Shown piece after piece: positions 1 to 8,252 of a stretch of 64,000 nucleotides of DNA. The notes beneath the pieces are model-generated. The model made no database searches. It saw nothing but the letters and a program-made list of their open reading frames with translations, and had not been told where the DNA came from. The first letter of the stretch is position 1; each line of letters starts with the position of its first letter. The position numbers were made by a program, and so were the translations under genes. The stretch comes from Streptomyces sp. AC555_RSS877 (GTDB taxonomy: Bacteria > Actinomycetota > Actinomycetes > Streptomycetales > Streptomycetaceae): NCBI RefSeq assembly GCF_019049245.1, contig NZ_JAGMUK010000039.1:1-64000 (forward strand). Reading direction: 5' to 3'.

Positions 1-123
1 CGTACGACGCAGGGAGTTGCCGAGGGTGTAGCCGAAGCCCGGCTCCAGCGGCTCGATCACGAACCGGGAGCGGAACTCGTCGACGACCTCTTCGGTCAAC
101 GAGGGACGCTGAGCAATCAGCAT
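1..123 (-). CDS. rpoA: RNA polymerase alpha subunit, N-terminal fragment (cut by window edge)
   Basis: Only the first 41 codons are present, from an ATG at 121-123 reading leftward out of the window. The translation begins MLIAQRPSLTEEV and contains EPGFGYTLGNSLRR, the highly conserved alpha N-terminal dimerisation segment. The alpha dimer is the scaffold for assembling beta and beta-prime. It lies 138 bp downstream of rpsK, as in the alpha operon of actinobacteria. Identity is certain; the rest of the gene is outside the window. Confidence 0.96.
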   Translation of the reverse strand, partial: MLIAQRPSLTEEVVDEFRSRFVIEPLEPGFGYTLGNSLRRT

Positions 124-206
124 GGTGCGATCCTTCAGTCAGGGGCGCCCGCTATTTGACGCCCTGCTCCGGGCGGTAGCCCGATGGTGTTACTTCTGCA
201 AGGGTA

Positions 207-240
207 CGGGCGGCACGCCTCCGAAGAGCCGTACCGCCCG
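207..240 (-). other. imperfect hairpin between rpsK and rpoA
   Basis: CGGGCGG at 207-213 can pair with CCGCCCG at 234-240, with one mismatch followed by three more pairs. It sits in the 138-bp rpsK-rpoA spacer. No T-run follows, so an RNA-processing or stability structure is as likely as a terminator. Confidence 0.3.
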
Positions 241-261
241 GAACCTCAGGACGACCGAGCC

Positions 262-666
262 TCAGACGCGGCGGCGCTTGGGCGGACGGCAGCCGTTGTG
301 CGGGGTGGGGGTGACGTCCTGGATGGAGCCGACCTCGAGACCGGTGGCCTGGAGGGAGCGGATCGCGGTCTCGCGACCGGAGCCCGGGCCCTTCACGAAG
401 ACGTCGACCTTGCGCATGCCGTGCTCCTGCGCGCGGCGGGCGGCCGACTCGGCGGCCATCTGCGCGGCGAAGGGGGTGGACTTGCGCGAGCCCTTGAAGC
501 CGACGTGGCCGGCGGAGGCCCAGGAGATCACGTTGCCCGAGGGGTCCGTGATCGAGACGATCGTGTTGTTGAACGTGCTCTTGATGTGCGCGTGGCCGTG
601 AGCGACGTTCTTCTTTTCCTTGCGGCGCACCTTCTTGGCAGCGCCCTGACGACCCTTGGGGGGCAT
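262..666 (-). CDS. rpsK: 30S ribosomal protein S11
   Basis: A 134-residue protein of standard length for S11, which forms part of the 30S platform next to the mRNA exit and the 16S 3' end. Visible family features are the basic N-terminus, the segment HIKSTFNNTIVSITD, the glycine-rich GMRKVDVFVKGPGSGRE and the terminal PTPHNGCRPPKRRRV. It follows rpsM by 65 bp and precedes rpoA, the normal alpha-operon order. The ATG start gives the conserved MPPKGRQ N-terminus. Confidence 0.98.
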   Translation of the reverse strand: MPPKGRQGAAKKVRRKEKKNVAHGHAHIKSTFNNTIVSITDPSGNVISWASAGHVGFKGSRKSTPFAAQMAAESAARRAQEHGMRKVDVFVKGPGSGRETAIRSLQATGLEVGSIQDVTPTPHNGCRPPKRRRV

Positions 667-731
667 CTATAACTCCTACGGGAGGTGGTCGGTCCTACAG
701 CTGAAGACCGCTGATGAGCGTCCGCTGAGGA

Positions 732-1112
732 CTACTTCTTGCCCGGCTTCTTCTTACCGGCGATGGCGCGACGCGGGCCCTTGCGGGTGCGGGCGTTCGT
801 GCTGGTGCGCTGACCGCGGACAGGCAGACCGCGACGGTGACGGAGACCCTGGTAGCAACCGATCTCGACCTTGCGGCGGATGTCGGCCTGGATCTCGCGA
901 CGGAGGTCACCCTCGGTCTTGATGTTGTTGTCGACGTACTCGCGGATCGCGACCAGCTGCTCCTCGGAGAGGTCGCGAACCCGGGTGTTCGGGTCGATGC
1001 CGGTCTCGGCCAGCGTGAGCTGGGAAAGGGTCCGGCCGATGCCGAACACGTAGGTCAGGGCGACCTCCACGCGCTTTTCGCGCGGGATGTCAACACCGGA
1101 AACGCGTGCCAT
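732..1112 (-). CDS. rpsM: 30S ribosomal protein S13
   Basis: A 126-residue S13 that binds the head of the 30S subunit and contacts 5S/L5 through an intersubunit bridge. The start MARVSGVDIPREKRVEVALTYVFGIG is the family signature. The H2TH core is followed by YQGLRHRRGLPVRGQRT and a Lys-rich tail that reaches the P-site tRNA. It lies between rpmJ and rpsK on the same strand. The 225-bp spacer upstream is unusually long for this block and contains a short CCCCGG/CCGGGG stem near 1221-1240. Confidence 0.98.
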   Translation of the reverse strand: MARVSGVDIPREKRVEVALTYVFGIGRTLSQLTLAETGIDPNTRVRDLSEEQLVAIREYVDNNIKTEGDLRREIQADIRRKVEIGCYQGLRHRRGLPVRGQRTSTNARTRKGPRRAIAGKKKPGKK

Positions 1113-1337
1113 TCAATGGCTCCAGTTGATCTTCGGAGGTCTTCCACAGAACCGACCCCCAGCCGCCGGCCTCTTCACGCTGATCCATGGATGCAGCGAA
1201 AGACTTGGTACGAACTGGGTCCCCGGCCTCCGAACCGGGGGTGTCAGGCGATCGCTCGCGATGCCTGGGTCCTGCGTATGAACATGTTCAGCTCGCGTCG
1301 CGCGAAGTTCTGCAAAAAGCAGAGGGTGGGTCGTGCG

Positions 1338-1451
1338 TCAGCCCTGGCGCTGCTTGTGGCGCGGGTTCTCGCAGATGACCATGACCCGACCGTGACGGCG
1401 GATCACCCTGCACTTGTCGCAGATCTTCTTGACGCTCGGCTTGACCTTCAT
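1338..1451 (-). CDS. rpmJ: 50S ribosomal protein L36, zinc-binding form
   Basis: A 37-residue protein beginning MKVKPSVKKICDKC and ending in NPRHKQRQG. Cys11, Cys14, Cys27 and His32 are all present, so this is the zinc-containing (C+) form of L36, the smallest large-subunit protein. The ATG is at 1449-1451 and the TGA stop at 1338-1340. It lies 59 bp downstream of infA and upstream of rpsM, the usual infA-rpmJ-rpsM order. Confidence 0.96.
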   Translation of the reverse strand: MKVKPSVKKICDKCRVIRRHGRVMVICENPRHKQRQG

Positions 1452-1510
1452 GGGGTGAGGTTCTCCGGGTCAGTGCCACCACCCCGCCGGAAGCGGGGCA
1501 AAGGCAAGAT

Positions 1511-1732
1511 CTACTTGTACCGGTAGACGATCCGGCCACGCGTCAGGTCGTACGGAGACAACTCCACCACGACCCGGTCGTCAGGGAGGATACGGATGTA
1601 GTGCATACGCATCTTGCCGCTGATGTGCGCCAGGACCTGGTGGCCGTTCTGGAGCTCGACCTTGAACATGGCGTTCGGAAGAGACTCGACGACAGTGCCC
1701 TCGATCTCGATGGCACCTTGCTTCTTGGCCAC
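1511..1732 (-). CDS. infA: translation initiation factor IF-1
   Basis: A 73-residue single OB-fold protein that occupies the A site during initiation. The sequence MAKKQGAIEIEGTVVESLPNAMFKVEL and the later KMRMHYIRILPGDRV-like stretch (here PDDRV) are diagnostic. It stands 296 bp downstream of map and immediately before rpmJ-rpsM-rpsK, so it probably begins its own transcription unit while also receiving read-through. Confidence 0.98.
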   Translation of the reverse strand: MAKKQGAIEIEGTVVESLPNAMFKVELQNGHQVLAHISGKMRMHYIRILPDDRVVVELSPYDLTRGRIVYRYK

Positions 1733-2028
1733 GCTTCGCCCTTCGAATCGACTACCTTGATCGGCTCCCTTTGCGTCCCTTACGAGCGCATGCGGACATG
1801 CGGGTGCACGAGAGCCGACGAGTCAGTCTACGACAGCGCACCCGGAAAGACGAATCGAGAGAGTCTGCCCCGGGCCGGAGATCTCTAAGCACGTCGGCCT
1901 GTGACCCGGCCCGGCGCCAGGGGCCCTGAAGAGGCGCGGGACCGGACAATGCGCGGCTCCGCCGGGTGGGGGCGCGACCAGCCACCACGTACCCGCGGCC
2001 GCCGTCCGGACAGGACCCGGGAACGCGC
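1733..2028 (-). promoter_or_regulatory. infA upstream region (296 bp, no gene)
   Basis: Non-coding spacer between map and infA. A -10-like TAGACT lies on the minus strand at 1825-1830, about 95 bp before infA, without a convincing -35 box. No strong terminator for map was recognised. The assignment as the infA promoter region is mainly positional. Confidence 0.3.
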
Positions 2029-2865
2029 TCAGGCAAGCGGATCCGGCGCCGCCGTGATCCCGTGCTCCGCGAGCTTCGCCTTGCCGCCGTCCGGAGCCGT
2101 CAGGACCAGCGGGCCCTCCTCCGTCAGCGCGACCGAGTGCTCCCAGTGCGACGACCACGTGCCGTCGGTGGTGATGACCGTCCAGTCGTCCTGGAGGACC
2201 TCGGTCCTGGGCGTGCCCAGGGAGACCATCGGCTCGATGGCGAGGCAGAAGCCGGGGACCAGCTTGGGGCCCTTGCCGCGGCGGCGGTCGACATAGTTCA
2301 GCAGGTGCGGGTCCATGTGCATCTCGGTGCCGATGCCGTGGCCGCCGTAGTCCTCGATGATGCCGTAACGCCCACCGCCGGCCTTGGGCTGGCGGCGGAT
2401 GTACGTCTCGATGGCCCGGGACACGTCCACGAGCCGGTTGCCCTGCTTCATGGCCGCGATACCGGCCCACATCGACTCCTCCGTCACCCGGGAGAGCTCG
2501 ACGAGCTCCGGGGCGTGACCGGAGCCCACGAAGGCCGTGTAGGCCGCGTCGCCGTGCCAGCCGTCGATGATCGCGCCGCAGTCGATGGAGATGATGTCGC
2601 CATCCTTGAGGACGACCTCGTCCGACGGGATGCCGTGGACGACGACCTCGTTCACCGAGGTGCAGATGGTCGCGGGGAAACCGCCGTACCCGAGGAAGTT
2701 CGGCTTCGCGTCGTGCTCCGCCAGCACCTTGCGCGCGACCTGGTCCAGGTCCTTCGTCGTGGCCCCGGGCACCGCCGCCTCACGCGTCGCCGCGTGGATG
2801 GCGGCGACGACCAGCCCCGCCTCACGCATCTTGGCGATCTGCTCGGGGGTCTTGATCTGCACCAT
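2029..2865 (-). CDS. map: methionine aminopeptidase, type I
   Basis: A 278-residue protein that removes the initiator methionine from nascent chains. The pita-bread metal ligands are visible: the Asp pair in DCGAIIDGWHGDAAY, the His in YGGHGIGTEMH, and the two Glu in CLAIEPMV and ALTEEGP. The reading frame is open 20 codons further upstream. The ATG at 2863-2865 (MVQIKTPEQIAKMREAG) is chosen because the family homology begins there and AAAGG lies about 10 nt before it. It sits downstream of adk in the secY-adk-map order common in actinobacteria and linked to processing of nascent chains. Confidence 0.95.
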   Translation of the reverse strand: MVQIKTPEQIAKMREAGLVVAAIHAATREAAVPGATTKDLDQVARKVLAEHDAKPNFLGYGGFPATICTSVNEVVVHGIPSDEVVLKDGDIISIDCGAIIDGWHGDAAYTAFVGSGHAPELVELSRVTEESMWAGIAAMKQGNRLVDVSRAIETYIRRQPKAGGGRYGIIEDYGGHGIGTEMHMDPHLLNYVDRRRGKGPKLVPGFCLAIEPMVSLGTPRTEVLQDDWTVITTDGTWSSHWEHSVALTEEGPLVLTAPDGGKAKLAEHGITAAPDPLA

Positions 2866-2982
2866 GGGGGCGGGGGCCTTTCTGCGACCGGGGGGTGTGA
2901 CGGGTGTCTCCAACGATACGTGCACCCACGCAGCAGCCGCGGCCCCCGGGAAGGGAACCGCGGCTACGGCACGTACGAACGA

Positions 2983-3645
2983 CTACGCGGCGTCGTCCTC
3001 GCGCTTCAGTGCCTCCATGGCCCGGCCAGTGACGTCCTCGACCTTGCCGAGCGCCGAGATCGTGACGACCAGGCCCTGCGCCTTGTAGTAGTCGATGATC
3101 GGCTCGGTCTGCGTGTGGTAGACCTCCAGCCGCTTGCGGACCGTCTCCTCGGAGTCGTCGTCCCGCTGGTACAGCTCGCCGCCGCAGACGTCGCAGACGC
3201 CTTCCTTGGCCGGCTGCTTGTACGTCACGTGGAAGACGTGCGCCGAGTCGTTACGGCAGATGCGGCGACCCGCGATCCGCTTGACGACCTCGGCCTCGGG
3301 GACCTCGAGGTCCAGCACCGCGTCCAGCTTCATGGTCTCGGCCTGCAGCATCTCGTCCAGTGCCTCGGCCTGCGACACGTTCCGCGGGAAGCCGTCCAGA
3401 AGGAAGCCGTTCTCGGCGTCCGGCTTCTCCATGCGGTCCTTGGCCATCGCGATGGTGACCTCGTCGGGGACCAGGTTGCCGGCGTCCATGTAGGACTTCG
3501 CCAGTTTGCCGAGTTCCGTCTGCTGGCTGATGTTGGCCCGGAACAGGTCGCCCGTGGAGATGTGCGGGATCGACAAGTTCTGGGCGAGGTAGGCGGCCTG
3601 CGTGCCCTTTCCCGCACCCGGCGGTCCGACGAGGACGATTCGCAT
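2983..3645 (-). CDS. adk: adenylate kinase
   Basis: A 220-residue long-type adenylate kinase that interconverts ATP+AMP and 2 ADP. The P-loop GPPGAGKGTQ, the AMP-binding stretch ISTGDLFRAN and the DGFPRN motif are present. The LID domain has CRND followed 20 residues later by CDVC, so it carries a zinc-type LID with three Cys and an adjacent Asp. The ATG (3643-3645) overlaps the secY stop as ATGA, which indicates translational coupling with secY. Confidence 0.98.
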   Translation of the reverse strand: MRIVLVGPPGAGKGTQAAYLAQNLSIPHISTGDLFRANISQQTELGKLAKSYMDAGNLVPDEVTIAMAKDRMEKPDAENGFLLDGFPRNVSQAEALDEMLQAETMKLDAVLDLEVPEAEVVKRIAGRRICRNDSAHVFHVTYKQPAKEGVCDVCGGELYQRDDDSEETVRKRLEVYHTQTEPIIDYYKAQGLVVTISALGKVEDVTGRAMEALKREDDAA

Positions 3646-4958
3646 CAGCGGAGGAACCCTTCGTAATTGCGCTGCTGAAGCTGGCTCTCGATCTGCTTCA
3701 CCGTCTCGAGGCCGACACCCACGATGATCAGGATGCTGGTGCCACCGAAGGGGAAGTTCTGGTTTGCACCGAAACCACTCAGCGCCATTGTCGGGATGAG
3801 AGCGATCAGACCCAGATACAGCGATCCCGGCCAGGTGATCCGGTTGAGTACGTAGCTCAGGTACTCAGCGGTCGGTCGGCCAGCCCGGATGCCCGGGATG
3901 AAGCCACCATACTTCTTCATGTTGTCGGCGACTTCCTCGGGGTTGAAGGAGATCGCGACGTAGAAGAAGGCGAAGAAGACGATCAGGAGGAAGTAGAGAG
4001 TGACGTGCGCCGGAGCAGCCGGATCCGCGAGATTTCGTTCGATCCAGGTCTTCCAACCGGAGTTTCCACCGGAGAACTGCGCGACCAGTGCCGGGATGTA
4101 GAGCAGCGACGAGGCAAAGATCACAGGGATGATGCCCGCCTGGTTGACCTTCAGCGGAATGTACGTCGACGTGCCGCCGTAGGAACGGCGGCCGATCATG
4201 CGCTTCGCGTACTGGACGGGAATGCGGCGCTGAGCCTGCTCGACGAAGACGACCAGGCCGATCATGACGAGACCGATGGCGACCACGGTGCCGAACTCGA
4301 TCCAGCCGTCGGCCAGGGAGCCCTCCTGCTTGATGGCCCACAGCGCGGACGGGAAGGTCGCGGCGATCGAGATGAACATCAGAATCGACATGCCGTTGCC
4401 GATACCACGGTCGGTGATGAGCTCACCGAGCCACATGACGACGGCCGTGCCGGCGGTCATGGTGATGACCATGGTCATCGTGGAGAAGATCGAGCGGTCC
4501 GGCACGATCGAGGTGGCGACCGGGCAACCGCTGAAGAGCGCACCGCTGCGGGCCGTGGCCACCAGGCCGGTGCCCTGCAGGACGGCGAGCGCCACCGTCA
4601 GATAACGGGTGTACTGCGTGATCTTCGCCGTACCGGCCTGTCCCTCTTTCTTGAGGGCCTCCAGACGCGGGATCACGACGGTCAACAGCTGCAGGATGAT
4701 GCTCGCCGTGATGTACGGCATGATGCCGAGCGCAAAAATGGTGATCTGCAGCAGCGCGCCACCACTGAACATGTTGACCAGCCCGAACAGACCCGAGTTG
4801 GCGCTGGCCTGGTCGATGCAGGTCTGTACGTTCCTGTAGTCGACACCGGGGATCGGCACATGCGTGCCGACGCGGTAGACCACGATGATGCCGAGCGTGA
4901 AGAGCAGCTTCTTGCGCAGGTCGGGCGTCCTGAACGCCCGGGCGAACGCGGTGAGCAC
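3645..4958 (-). CDS. secY: preprotein translocase subunit SecY
   Basis: A 437-residue ten-helix channel subunit of the Sec translocon. The start is GTG at 4956-4958 (VLTAFARAFRTPDLRKKLL) with a strong AGGAGG 6 nt before it. The longer open frame upstream lacks homology. Recognisable segments include IPGVDYR near the plug domain and RPTAEYLSYVLNRITWPGSLYL near the C-terminal half. It is separated from rplO by a strong terminator and a 440-bp spacer, so secY-adk-map probably has its own promoter. Confidence 0.97.
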   Translation of the reverse strand: MLTAFARAFRTPDLRKKLLFTLGIIVVYRVGTHVPIPGVDYRNVQTCIDQASANSGLFGLVNMFSGGALLQITIFALGIMPYITASIILQLLTVVIPRLEALKKEGQAGTAKITQYTRYLTVALAVLQGTGLVATARSGALFSGCPVATSIVPDRSIFSTMTMVITMTAGTAVVMWLGELITDRGIGNGMSILMFISIAATFPSALWAIKQEGSLADGWIEFGTVVAIGLVMIGLVVFVEQAQRRIPVQYAKRMIGRRSYGGTSTYIPLKVNQAGIIPVIFASSLLYIPALVAQFSGGNSGWKTWIERNLADPAAPAHVTLYFLLIVFFAFFYVAISFNPEEVADNMKKYGGFIPGIRAGRPTAEYLSYVLNRITWPGSLYLGLIALIPTMALSGFGANQNFPFGGTSILIIVGVGLETVKQIESQLQQRNYEGFLR

Positions 4959-5092
4959 GGAGCCTCCTGCGCCCCCCGCACGCAGAGCAGGGAGGCTAGT
5001 CGTTGACAAGGCCTTGAAAGCCAGTAGACGGTCGCCCAACAGTGCTGAGGGAGACAGACACCTGTCACCACTAGCTATGGATGGACCACAGG

Positions 5093-5119
5093 ACTCTAAC
5101 AGTGCCGACCCCCTTGCAA
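5093..5119 (-). promoter_or_regulatory. weak promoter candidate for secY-adk-map
   Basis: On the minus strand TTGCAA (5114-5119) is followed after 15 bp by TAGAGT (5093-5098), about 135 bp before the secY GTG. The spacing is short for an HrdB promoter, so the call is tentative. The rest of the 337-bp region 4959-5295 shows no gene. Confidence 0.33.
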
Positions 5120-5295
5120 GAAGCGGACGAACCCGATGACGGCCGCCCGGGACCGGCTCCGCGCCACGTCCGCTAATCGCGCCTTCCACACACACCGCCG
5201 CATTTCAGATCAATCACCTCTACGAAAGCGGCCGAACTGTGCCGTGACCTGTGGGGTGACATGTGCGGGACTCCCGCGGTGACACGCCTCATAGG

Positions 5296-5329
5296 AAAAG
5301 GGCCCGCCGAAATATCGGCGGGCCCTTTT
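5296..5329 (-). terminator. strong terminator of the spc operon after rplO
   Basis: A perfect inverted repeat, AAAAGGGCCCGCCGA at the left pairing with its complement at the right around a tiny ATA-type loop, flanked by A4 and T4. It is symmetric, so it would terminate transcription in both directions. It closes the rplN-rplO segment before secY. Confidence 0.9.
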
Positions 5330-5335
5330 CAGCCA

Positions 5336-5360
5336 GGGATACCCACAAAAGAGGTATCCC
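5336..5360 (-). terminator. small hairpin just after rplO
   Basis: GGGATACC (5336-5343) pairs perfectly with GGTATCCC (5353-5360) around an A-rich 9-nt loop. Leftward transcripts leaving rplO meet it first, then the stronger hairpin at 5296-5329. The two together look like a tandem terminator. Confidence 0.5.
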
Positions 5361-5398
5361 CGAGCGGGTCGTTCAAGTCAGCGAGACGTCCGAGGAAA

Positions 5399-5854
5399 TC
5401 AGACGAGCTCGGTGACGGTACCGCCGGCGGCGGTGATCTTCTCCTTGGCGGAGCCGGAGACGGCGTCGACCGTCACCTGCAGCGCCACGGAGATCTCGCC
5501 CTGGCCGAGGACCTTGACGAGGCTGTTCTTGCGAACGGCACCCTTGGCGACGAGCCCCTCGACGGTGACCTCGCCACCCTCCGGGTACAGCGCGCCCAGC
5601 TTGTCGAGGTTCACGACCTGGAACTCGGTCTTGAACGGGTTCTTGAAGCCCTTGAGCTTCGGGAGGCGCATGTGGAGGGGCATCTGGCCACCCTCGAAGC
5701 GCGCCGGAACCTGGTAGCGGGCCTTCGTGCCCTTGGTACCACGACCAGCCGTCTTACCCTTCGACGCCTCACCACGACCCACACGGGTCTTGGCGGTCTT
5801 GGCGCCCGGGGCGGGACGGAGGTTGTGGATCTTGAGCGGGTTGTTCTCCGCCAT
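5399..5854 (-). CDS. rplO: 50S ribosomal protein L15
   Basis: A 151-residue L15, an early-assembly large-subunit protein that binds 23S rRNA domain II. The N-terminus LKIHNLRPAPGAKTAKTRVGRGEASKGKTAGRGTKG is the basic extension typical of the family. The globular domain ends in KEKITAAGGTVTELV. It starts 2 bp after rpmD and is the last gene of the spc segment before the tandem terminator. Confidence 0.98.
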   Translation of the reverse strand: MAENNPLKIHNLRPAPGAKTAKTRVGRGEASKGKTAGRGTKGTKARYQVPARFEGGQMPLHMRLPKLKGFKNPFKTEFQVVNLDKLGALYPEGGEVTVEGLVAKGAVRKNSLVKVLGQGEISVALQVTVDAVSGSAKEKITAAGGTVTELV

Positions 5855-5856
5855 GA

Positions 5857-6039
5857 TCAGTCGACCTCCTCGACCGTCACGAGGTGGCGGACGGTGTGCA
5901 CCATGCCGCGGAACTCGGGACGATCCTCCTTGACGACCTGCGTGTTGATGCCCTTGAGACCAAGGGAGCGCAGGGTGTCACGGTGGTTCTGCTTGCTGCC
6001 GATGTACGACTTCGTCTGCGTGATCTTGAGCTGAGCCAT
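5857..6039 (-). CDS. rpmD: 50S ribosomal protein L30
   Basis: A 60-residue protein, MAQLKITQTKSYIG..., of standard bacterial L30 length, with the family segment TLRSLGLKGINTQVV. The open frame continues upstream, but the ATG at 6037-6039 begins the homology and overlaps the rpsE stop (TAATG), which implies coupled translation. It sits between rpsE and rplO as in nearly all bacteria. Confidence 0.97.
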   Translation of the reverse strand: MAQLKITQTKSYIGSKQNHRDTLRSLGLKGINTQVVKEDRPEFRGMVHTVRHLVTVEEVD

Positions 6040-6647
6040 TACGCAGCACCAGCCCCGGCACGCGCACGCAGCAGAGCCGCGGGAGCGACGTCCTCGAGCG
6101 GCAGACCGCGGCGGGCCGCGACCTCCTCGGGACGCTGCAGGCCCTTCAGGGCCGCCACGGTCGCGTGCACGATGTTGATCGCGTTCGACGAGCCGAGCGA
6201 CTTCGACAGGATGTCGTGGATACCGGCGCACTCGAGCACGGCACGCACCGGACCACCGGCGATAACGCCGGTACCCGGGGACGCCGGCTTGAGCAGCACG
6301 ACGCCGGCAGCCTTCTCACCCGTGATCGGGTGCGGGATGGTGCCCTGGATACGGGGGACCTTGAAGAAGTGCTTCTTGGCCTCCTCAACACCCTTGGCGA
6401 TGGCGGCCGGCACCTCCTTGGCCTTGCCGTAACCGACACCCACGGTGCCGTCACCATCGCCCACCACGACCAGCGCGGTGAAGCTGAAGCGACGACCACC
6501 CTTCACAACCTTGGCGACACGATTGATCGCGACGACGCGCTCAACGTAAGCGGTCTTCTCGGCGGCAGCTGCGCCGCCGTCACGGCCCTTCCGGTCCCGC
6601 CGCTCGCCGCCACCGGCACCGCCACCGCGGCGCTGGGGTCCAGCCAT
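6039..6647 (-). CDS. rpsE: 30S ribosomal protein S5
   Basis: A 202-residue S5, involved in translational accuracy and 30S assembly. The double-stranded-RNA-binding domain is visible (AYVERVVAINRVAKVVKGGRRFSFTALVVVGDG), followed by the second domain with SPGTGVIAGGPVRAVLE and GSSNAINIVHAT. The Gly/Arg-rich N-terminus (about 30 residues) and Ala-rich C-terminus are longer than in E. coli and typical of actinobacteria. It is preceded by rplR and overlaps rpmD by one base. Confidence 0.98.
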   Translation of the reverse strand: MAGPQRRGGGAGGGERRDRKGRDGGAAAAEKTAYVERVVAINRVAKVVKGGRRFSFTALVVVGDGDGTVGVGYGKAKEVPAAIAKGVEEAKKHFFKVPRIQGTIPHPITGEKAAGVVLLKPASPGTGVIAGGPVRAVLECAGIHDILSKSLGSSNAINIVHATVAALKGLQRPEEVAARRGLPLEDVAPAALLRARAGAGAA

Positions 6648-6688
6648 TGGAATTACCTCTCTCTGTTTCCGCTAGCTACGGAACCGGC

Positions 6689-7072
6689 TCAGAACTTCAG
6701 TCCGGCTTCGCGGGCGGCGTCCGCCAGGGCAGCAATCCGCCCGGCGTACTGGTTGCCACCACGGTCGAATACGACAGCCTCGACACCGGCGGCCTTGGCG
6801 CGCTCGGCGACCAGGGCGCCGACCTGCTTGGCCTGCGCCGACTTGTCGCCCTCCGCACCGCGGATCGAGGTGTCCAGGGTGGACGCCGACGCAAGGGTGT
6901 GCCCCTTGAGGTCGTCGATCACCTGGGCCACGATGTGGCGGTTCGAGCGGGTCACGACCAGACGAGGACGCTCCGCCGTACCGTTGATCGACTTGCGGAT
7001 CCGGATGTGGCGGCGCTTGATCGCGGCGCGCTTGTAGGCGTCGCCCTTGAGGATCTTCTGTCCGTATGCCAT
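6689..7072 (-). CDS. rplR: 50S ribosomal protein L18
   Basis: A 127-residue L18, which binds 5S rRNA in the central protuberance. The family features RRHIRIRKSINGTAERPRLVVTRSNRHIVAQVID and the C-terminal FDRGGNQYAGRIAALADAAREAGLKF are clear. It lies 3 bp after rplF and 41 bp before rpsE, so it is co-transcribed with both. Confidence 0.98.
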   Translation of the reverse strand: MAYGQKILKGDAYKRAAIKRRHIRIRKSINGTAERPRLVVTRSNRHIVAQVIDDLKGHTLASASTLDTSIRGAEGDKSAQAKQVGALVAERAKAAGVEAVVFDRGGNQYAGRIAALADAAREAGLKF

Positions 7073-7075
7073 GGC

Positions 7076-7615
7076 TTACTTACCCGCCTTTCCGACCTTG
7101 CGGCGGATGACTTCGCCCTCGTACTTGACACCCTTGGCCTTGTACGGGTCGGGCTTGCGCAGCTTGCGGATGTTGGCCGCAACCTCGCCGACCTTCTGCT
7201 TGTCGATGCCCTCGACCTGGAAGCGGGTCGGGTTCTCCACCTTGAAGGTGATTCCCTCGGGCGCCTCGACGGTGATCGGGTGGCTGTAGCCCAGAGCGAA
7301 CTCGAGGTTCGATCCCTTGGCCTGTACGCGGTAACCGACACCGCTGATCTCGAGCTTCTTCACGTAACCCTGGGTCACGCCGGTGATCATGTTCGCCACC
7401 AGCGTGCGGGACAGGCCGTGCAGGGCCTTGTTCTGACGCTCGTCGTTGGGGCGGGTGACGTTGAGTACGCCGTCCTCACCCTTGGCGATGTCGATCGGCG
7501 CAGCGACGGTGTGGCTCAAGGAACCCTTGGGGCCCTTGACCGAGACCGTACGGCCGTCGATGGTGACGTCCACGCCGGCGGGAACCGTGATGGGGAGCTT
7601 GCCAATACGCGACAT
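7076..7615 (-). CDS. rplF: 50S ribosomal protein L6
   Basis: A 179-residue L6, located near the sarcin-ricin loop and factor-binding site. The start MSRIGKLPITVPAGVDVTI and the C-terminal signature RKPDPYKAKGVKYEGEVIRRKVGKAGK are diagnostic. It sits in the rpsH-rplF-rplR order of the spc operon with 24 bp to rpsH and 3 bp to rplR. Confidence 0.98.
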   Translation of the reverse strand: MSRIGKLPITVPAGVDVTIDGRTVSVKGPKGSLSHTVAAPIDIAKGEDGVLNVTRPNDERQNKALHGLSRTLVANMITGVTQGYVKKLEISGVGYRVQAKGSNLEFALGYSHPITVEAPEGITFKVENPTRFQVEGIDKQKVGEVAANIRKLRKPDPYKAKGVKYEGEVIRRKVGKAGK

Positions 7616-7639
7616 AGCTGTTTCCTCCGTTCCCTTCCG

Positions 7640-8038
7640 TTACCAGACGTAGGCGAGAACTTCTCCGCCTACGCCCTTCTTGCCGGCCTGCTTGTCGGTG
7701 AGAAGCCCGTGCGACGTGGAGATGATCGCCACGCCCAGGCCGCCGAGCACCTTCGGCAGGTTGGTGGACTTCGCGTACACCCGGAGACCGGGCTTGGAGA
7801 TCCGCTTGATGCCCGCGATGGAGCGCTCACGGTTCGGGCCGAACTTCAGCTCGAGAACGAGGTTCTTGCCGACCTCGGCGTCCTCGACCTTCCAGCCCGT
7901 GATGAAGCCCTCCTGCTGGAGGATCTCCGCGATGTGCGACTTGATCTTCGATGCCGGCATCGTCACGGAGTCGTGGTATGCCGAGTTCGCGTTCCGCAGA
8001 CGCGTAAGCATGTCTGCGATCGGATCAGTCATGGTCAT
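7640..8038 (-). CDS. rpsH: 30S ribosomal protein S8
   Basis: A 132-residue S8, a primary 16S rRNA-binding protein and in enterobacteria the translational repressor of the spc operon. The ATG at 8036-8038 gives MTMTDPIADMLTRLRNAN, where homology begins. The frame stays open 46 codons upstream without homology. The C-terminal ISTSHGLLTDKQAGKKGVGGEVLAYVW is the expected family end. A 214-bp spacer with a hairpin separates it from rpsZ. Confidence 0.97.
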   Translation of the reverse strand: MTMTDPIADMLTRLRNANSAYHDSVTMPASKIKSHIAEILQQEGFITGWKVEDAEVGKNLVLELKFGPNRERSIAGIKRISKPGLRVYAKSTNLPKVLGGLGVAIISTSHGLLTDKQAGKKGVGGEVLAYVW

Positions 8039-8157
8039 GAATTGGCCTTCGGCCTCTCTCGCCGGGGTTTCCTGGTGCGCCATCCCTCTCCCCGATCCGA
8101 GACGGGGCGGGTGCGGCGCGGTGGACCTACGGCGTAGTAAGTCGTACGGACGACCAT

Positions 8158-8204
8158 CAGGCGCCCAACCCTCCAAGCCTAAGCCATGAAGGGGTGGGCG
8201 CCTG
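8158..8204 (-). other. hairpin between rpsZ and rpsH
   Basis: CAGGCGCCCA (8158-8167) pairs perfectly with TGGGCGCCTG (8195-8204), and the stem continues with CCC/GGG after one mismatch. It is central in the 214-bp rpsZ-rpsH spacer. No T-run follows in the leftward direction, so a processing site or attenuator inside the spc transcript is more likely than a full terminator. Confidence 0.5.
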
Positions 8205-8252
8205 ACACGCCCATTGCTTACCGAGAGCTCCGGAAATCCCTGATTAGGGGGA

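Noticed and set aside
1966..3666. A long rightward frame opposite map and adk
   Set aside because: Both genes on the other strand are unmistakable; this frame has no recognisable domain.
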